64,000 nucleotides of DNA from Fontibacterium medardense (GTDB lineage: Bacteria > Pseudomonadota > Alphaproteobacteria > Pelagibacterales > Pelagibacteraceae), in the NCBI GenBank assembly GCA_965235075.1, contig OZ249404.1, forward strand, positions 186,001 through 250,000, read 5' to 3'. The notes beneath the pieces are model-generated. The model did no database searches and was not told where the DNA came from. It saw nothing but the letters and a program-made list of their open reading frames with translations. Positions 60,659 through 64,000 of this stretch are shown in pieces (the first letter of the stretch is position 1; each line of letters begins with the position of its first letter). The translations under genes and the position numbers were made by a program.

Positions 60659-62243
60659 AGTTTTAATAGCAGACAAACTTAGTAATGAAGCATTAGCCAT
60701 TTTTAAAGAAAATGGAATTGAAGCTATTACTAAAACTGATCTTGATGCAAAATCATTAATAAAAGAATTACAAGACTGTGATGGTCTAGTTGTAAGATCT
60801 GCAACAAAGGCAACCAAAGAAGTAATAGAGTCTTGTAAGAAACTCAAAGTTATTGGAAGAGCTGGAATTGGAGTTGATAACGTAGATCTTGATGCTGCTA
60901 CAAGCAATGGCAAGGTTGTGATGAACACTCCATTTGGAAATTCAATTACAACAGCTGAGCATGCAATTACTTTAATACTTTCAACAGCAAGACAAATTCC
61001 TTATGCGGATAAAACTACCCATGAAGGTAAATGGGAAAAATCAACTATCAAAGGTGTAGAAGTTACTGGAAAGACTTTAGGAATTATTGGTTGTGGGAAT
61101 ATTGGGACAATTGTTGCTCAACGAGCATTAGGTCTTCATTTTAAAGTAATTGTATTTGACCCATTCTTGCAAGACAAAAGAGCAGCAGAGCTTGGAGTTG
61201 AAAAAGTAAATTTAGATGATCTATTTAAAAGATCAGATTTTATTACTCTACACACACCACTTAATGAAAAAACAAAAAATATAGTTAGTAAAGAGGCATT
61301 TAAAAAAATGAAAAAGGGTGTTCGTGTTGTTAATTGTGCACGAGGAGGTCTTGTTGATGAGACTGCTTTAAAAGAAAATTTAGAAAGTGGACATGTTGCT
61401 AGCGCAGCTTTAGATGTTTTTGTTGAAGAACCGCCAAAAGGAAGTCCTCTTTTAGGAATAAAAAATTTAATACTTACTCCACATTTAGGAGCTTCAACAA
61501 CTGAAGCGCAAGAAAAAGTAGCAGTTCAAATTGCTGAACAAATATCAGACTACTTAAAAACAGGAGCTATTACTAATGCTGTTAATACTTTTTCATTAAC
61601 TGCAAAAGAATACCAGTCAGTTAAACCATTCTTAAAGTTATCAAGTTTACTAGGTGGTTTTGCAGGTCAACTAACTGAGAATGCTATTAAGTCTATCCAG
61701 ATAGAATTTGAAGGAACTGCTGCAAATGTAAACAGCGCTCCACTTACTCAAACAATTATTTACAGTCTATTAAAACCAACAACTGATAGTATTAATGTTA
61801 TTAATTCTGTTTTAGTTGCTAAAAGCAAATCAATTTCAATTTCAGAAGTTAAACATCAAAAAGAAAACGACTATCAGTCATTAATTAAATTAACTGTAAC
61901 TACAGACAAACAAACTCGTTCAGTCTCAGGAACGATTTTTGGAGGTAGAGCTAGAATAGTTGAAGTTAAAGGAATTAAAATTGAAGCAGATTTATCGGAA
62001 CATAATTTATATGTAACAAATCAAGACAAACCTGGTTTTATAAAAGATTTATCAAAAATTTTAGCTGATAATAAAATTAATATAGCAACTTTCCATTTAG
62101 GAAGACTAAGTAGTGGCGGTGAAGCGATTGCTATTATTTCAACAGATAATAAGATCGAAAATTCCGTTATTGAAAGTATTAAAAAAATTCCTCTAGTAAT
62201 CCAAGCCAAATATATTCAATTCAAAGATAAAGAAAATGAATAG
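60651..62243 (+). CDS. serA: D-3-phosphoglycerate dehydrogenase
   Basis: SerA oxidises 3-phosphoglycerate with NAD+, the first step of serine synthesis. The catalytic and Rossmann parts show GRAGIGVDNVDLDAATSNG, GIIGCGNIGTIVAQRALG and NCARGGLVDETALKENL, with the active His in LTPHLGAST. A long C-terminal half with an intervening domain and a terminal ACT domain (about 455-525) gives 530 residues, the long form. It overlaps serC and serB by eight bases each. Confidence 0.96.
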   Translation: MYKVLIADKLSNEALAIFKENGIEAITKTDLDAKSLIKELQDCDGLVVRSATKATKEVIESCKKLKVIGRAGIGVDNVDLDAATSNGKVVMNTPFGNSITTAEHAITLILSTARQIPYADKTTHEGKWEKSTIKGVEVTGKTLGIIGCGNIGTIVAQRALGLHFKVIVFDPFLQDKRAAELGVEKVNLDDLFKRSDFITLHTPLNEKTKNIVSKEAFKKMKKGVRVVNCARGGLVDETALKENLESGHVASAALDVFVEEPPKGSPLLGIKNLILTPHLGASTTEAQEKVAVQIAEQISDYLKTGAITNAVNTFSLTAKEYQSVKPFLKLSSLLGGFAGQLTENAIKSIQIEFEGTAANVNSAPLTQTIIYSLLKPTTDSINVINSVLVAKSKSISISEVKHQKENDYQSLIKLTVTTDKQTRSVSGTIFGGRARIVEVKGIKIEADLSEHNLYVTNQDKPGFIKDLSKILADNKINIATFHLGRLSSGGEAIAIISTDNKIENSVIESIKKIPLVIQAKYIQFKDKENE

Positions 62244-63120
62244 TTTTCCCGAACTAGTCTGCACTTTTGTAACTAAAAAGAAATTAGATTATAAAAAACT
62301 TATAAATTTTTTCTCAAAAATTCAAAACACTAACGATTATAAAATACTCTCAAACAGAGCTCTGGACCTTTATTGTGCAGAGATTAGTAAAAAAAATCAA
62401 AATAAACTTAGAAAATTTTGCATTAAAAATAAGATTGATGTTTGCATTCAAAAAACAAAATGGAGAAAAAAGAAAATATTTCTAGCGGATATGGATGCAA
62501 CCATGATTAAAGATGAAACTCTAGATAATCTCGTAAAGATTGCTGGAATAAAAGTAGATATTGATAAATTAAGTAAACTTGCGATGGATGGAAAAATTAG
62601 TCTTAGAGATACATTAAAGTTTAGAGTTAGTTATTTAAAAGGCAAAAGTGCACAGCTTATAAAACGAGTAATAAAAAAAATCAGATTTAATGAAGGTTCA
62701 AAAGTTTTAGTAAAAACTCTAAATAAGAATGGTTATCACACAAGTTTAGTAACAGGAGGATTTCAACCAATCTCAACTTATGTTGGAAAAGTTTTGGGCT
62801 TTAAAAAAGTAATTAGTAATAGATTTGTTATAAAAAATAATAAATTTACAGGAGAATATATTCCAATTACTGGAAAACAAAATTCAAAATTAGTTTATTT
62901 AAAAGAGATCTGTAAGGAAAAAAAATTAGATAAAATAAAACATGCCCTTGCCGTTGGTGATGGTGCAAATGATCTTGGAATGTTGCAGAATTCAGGACTT
63001 GGCATAGGTTATCATTCTCACCAAATAGTAAAAAAATCTGTTGAGAATCATATTCAATTTACTGATCTTAAAACTATTTTATTTTATCTAGGATTTACTG
63101 AAAAAGAATTTTCTAAATAG
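62236..63120 (+). CDS. serB: Phosphoserine phosphatase
   Basis: SerB releases serine from phosphoserine. The HAD motif I is DMDAT with nucleophile Asp85 and acid/base Asp87. GKISLRDTLKFRV, the motif II region SLVTGGF and the motif III/IV VGDGANDLGML follow. The N-terminal 75 residues form a small ACT-like domain. Length 294 is typical of alphaproteobacterial SerB. It completes the serine pathway in one operon and overlaps the convergent peroxiredoxin gene by eight bases. Confidence 0.94.
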   Translation: MNSFPELVCTFVTKKKLDYKKLINFFSKIQNTNDYKILSNRALDLYCAEISKKNQNKLRKFCIKNKIDVCIQKTKWRKKKIFLADMDATMIKDETLDNLVKIAGIKVDIDKLSKLAMDGKISLRDTLKFRVSYLKGKSAQLIKRVIKKIRFNEGSKVLVKTLNKNGYHTSLVTGGFQPISTYVGKVLGFKKVISNRFVIKNNKFTGEYIPITGKQNSKLVYLKEICKEKKLDKIKHALAVGDGANDLGMLQNSGLGIGYHSHQIVKKSVENHIQFTDLKTILFYLGFTEKEFSK

Positions 63121-63574
63121 CCTCTTTAAGATAATTTAACACTTCTTTTGCATGATCTTTAACTTTAACATTATTCCAGATTTTTATTATTTTACCTTTA
63201 AGATTTATTAAAACAGTTGTTCTTTTAATACCCATAAATTTTTTTCCGTACATGCTTTTTTCACCCCATGCTCCATATTTTTTAAGAGCTATAATTTTCT
63301 CATCTGACAATAAATGAAACGGGATCTTGAATTTACTAATAAATTTTCTATGACTTTCAATACTATCTTTTGAGATTCCAACGATCTCACAATTTAATTT
63401 TTTAAATTCTTTATATAATTTTGAAAAATCTTTGGCTTCATTAGTGCAGCCCGGAGTATTATCTCTTGGATAAATATATATAATTAAAAACTTATTTTTA
63501 TTCTTTTTAAGCTCAAATTCCTTATTGTTACTTGATGGAATTTTAAAATTTGGTGCTAATTCTTTTTCTTTCAT
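63113..63574 (-). CDS. bcp: Thiol peroxidase of the Bcp/PrxQ family
   Basis: Bcp reduces hydroperoxides using thioredoxin. The peroxidatic Cys43 lies in YPRDNTPGCTNEA, the family signature. The resolving Cys found five residues later in E. coli Bcp is Lys48 here, so it is a one-Cys or otherwise resolved variant; another Cys stands in KLNCEIVGIS. Length 153 is typical. It is convergent with serB and divergent from the rhodanese gene. Confidence 0.93.
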   Translation of the reverse strand: MKEKELAPNFKIPSSNNKEFELKKNKNKFLIIYIYPRDNTPGCTNEAKDFSKLYKEFKKLNCEIVGISKDSIESHRKFISKFKIPFHLLSDEKIIALKKYGAWGEKSMYGKKFMGIKRTTVLINLKGKIIKIWNNVKVKDHAKEVLNYLKEAI

Positions 63575-63623
63575 TATTAATATTATGTTTAAAAAATATA
63601 AAATACTTTATAAATTGTTTTTA

Positions 63624-64000
63624 ATGAAGATAAAATCACATAAACAACTAGTTGAAGAAGCAAGTTTAGAAATAGAAAATCTTACCCCTGAAGAAGCCAA
63701 AGCAAGATTAGATGATAACACTATCTTTATAGATATCAGAGACATTAGGGAATTATGGAGAGAAGGTACTATTGAGAATTCAAAACATATACCTAGAGGT
63801 ATGTTAGAATTTTGGTTAGATCCAAGTAGTCATTATTATAAGGAAGAGTTTTCGCTTGAGAAAAAAAAGATATTATTTTGCGCTCAAGGAATGAGATCGG
63901 CTCTTGCTGCTAAAACTTTAAAAGATATGGGCTTTACTAACGTAGCTCATGTTAAGGGTGGATTTGAGGCATTAAAGAAATTTGATTTTAAAATAGTGGA
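63624..64000 (+). CDS. Rhodanese-domain protein (3' end outside the window)
   Basis: A reading frame opens at ATG 63624 and runs past the end of the window. The visible 125 residues hold one rhodanese domain: LTPEEAKARLDDN, FIDIRDIRELWREG, the active-site loop FCAQGMRSALAAK with the catalytic Cys, and HVKGGFEALKKF. It could be a single-domain sulfurtransferase nearly complete here. The substrate is unknown. It is divergent from bcp across a 49-base gap. Confidence 0.9.
   Translation, partial: MKIKSHKQLVEEASLEIENLTPEEAKARLDDNTIFIDIRDIRELWREGTIENSKHIPRGMLEFWLDPSSHYYKEEFSLEKKKILFCAQGMRSALAAKTLKDMGFTNVAHVKGGFEALKKFDFKIV

Noticed and set aside
1..64000. CRISPR arrays, insertion sequences, prophage, toxin-antitoxin or defence islands
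   Set aside because: No repeated spacer-repeat pattern, transposase, integrase, terminal repeats or recognisable defence genes were seen; the single phage-like gene (27.2 kb) is isolated.

Overview
The window is a dense, strongly AT-rich stretch of an alphaproteobacterial chromosome that looks like the SAR11 clade (Candidatus Pelagibacter or a close relative). The reasons are the low GC content, proteins rich in Lys, Ile and Asn, intergenic gaps of mostly a few bases, many 1-8 base stop/start overlaps, and no insertion sequences, prophage or CRISPR. Gene content also fits: a ThyX-type thymidylate synthase, AcuI, a three-gene transhydrogenase, and alphaproteobacterial markers such as TrcR, COQ9, Cys-free L31 and the CHCC zinc finger. 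The clade assignment is an inference from these features, not from a database comparison.

Layout. 1-6.1 kb: partial thyX, mrp, then hflK-hflC-DUF2065-degP-miaA (membrane protein quality control and tRNA modification). 6.1-11.2 kb: ilvB-ilvH-ilvC and leuA (branched-chain amino acids). 11.2-14.2 kb: mreBCD and COQ9. 14.2-24.1 kb, minus strand: purK-purE, trcR, rpmE, an MFS exporter, suhB, efp, thiE, class I aldolase, pgk and transketolase. 24.1-34.3 kb, plus strand: a coiled-coil gene, zapA, 5-formyl-THF cyclo-ligase, a ymdB-like phosphoesterase, yebC, a phage-type ruvC, ybgC, the complete tolQRAB-pal-cpoB envelope operon, and tilS. 34.3-40.8 kb: ftsH, folP, glmM, thiD, purA. 40.8-42.8 kb, minus: rpoH, rluD and tRNA-Arg(UCG). 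42.9-45.7 kb: pntAa-pntAb-pntB. 45.7-48.2 kb, minus: an ABC-2 exporter and tsaC. 48.2-51.3 kb: xseB-ispA-dxs (isoprenoids). 51.3-52.1 kb: an outer-membrane-type protein behind a C9 tract. 52.2-53.7 kb, minus: hisI, a 2OG-Fe(II) oxygenase and a DUF2237 protein. 53.7-58.6 kb: folE, a zinc-finger microprotein, acuI, a LysR regulator, a LysE exporter, an RseP-type protease and HU. 58.7-64 kb: a CADD-type diiron protein, serC-serA-serB, a peroxiredoxin, and a partial rhodanese.

Most of the window is housekeeping. The points that deserve attention are variations inside it. A CADD-family protein next to the serine operon keeps every residue I recall as needed for self-sacrificing p-aminobenzoate synthesis, in a window that also carries folE, folP, fthC and thyX. 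The canonical ruvCAB locus holds only a phage-type RuvC and no ruvAB. Elongation factor P lacks Lys or Arg at its loop tip. The Mrp/ApbC ATPase has no cluster-binding cysteines. A C9 homopolymer sits in the leader of an outer-membrane gene. I found no obviously new multi-gene defence or mobile system.
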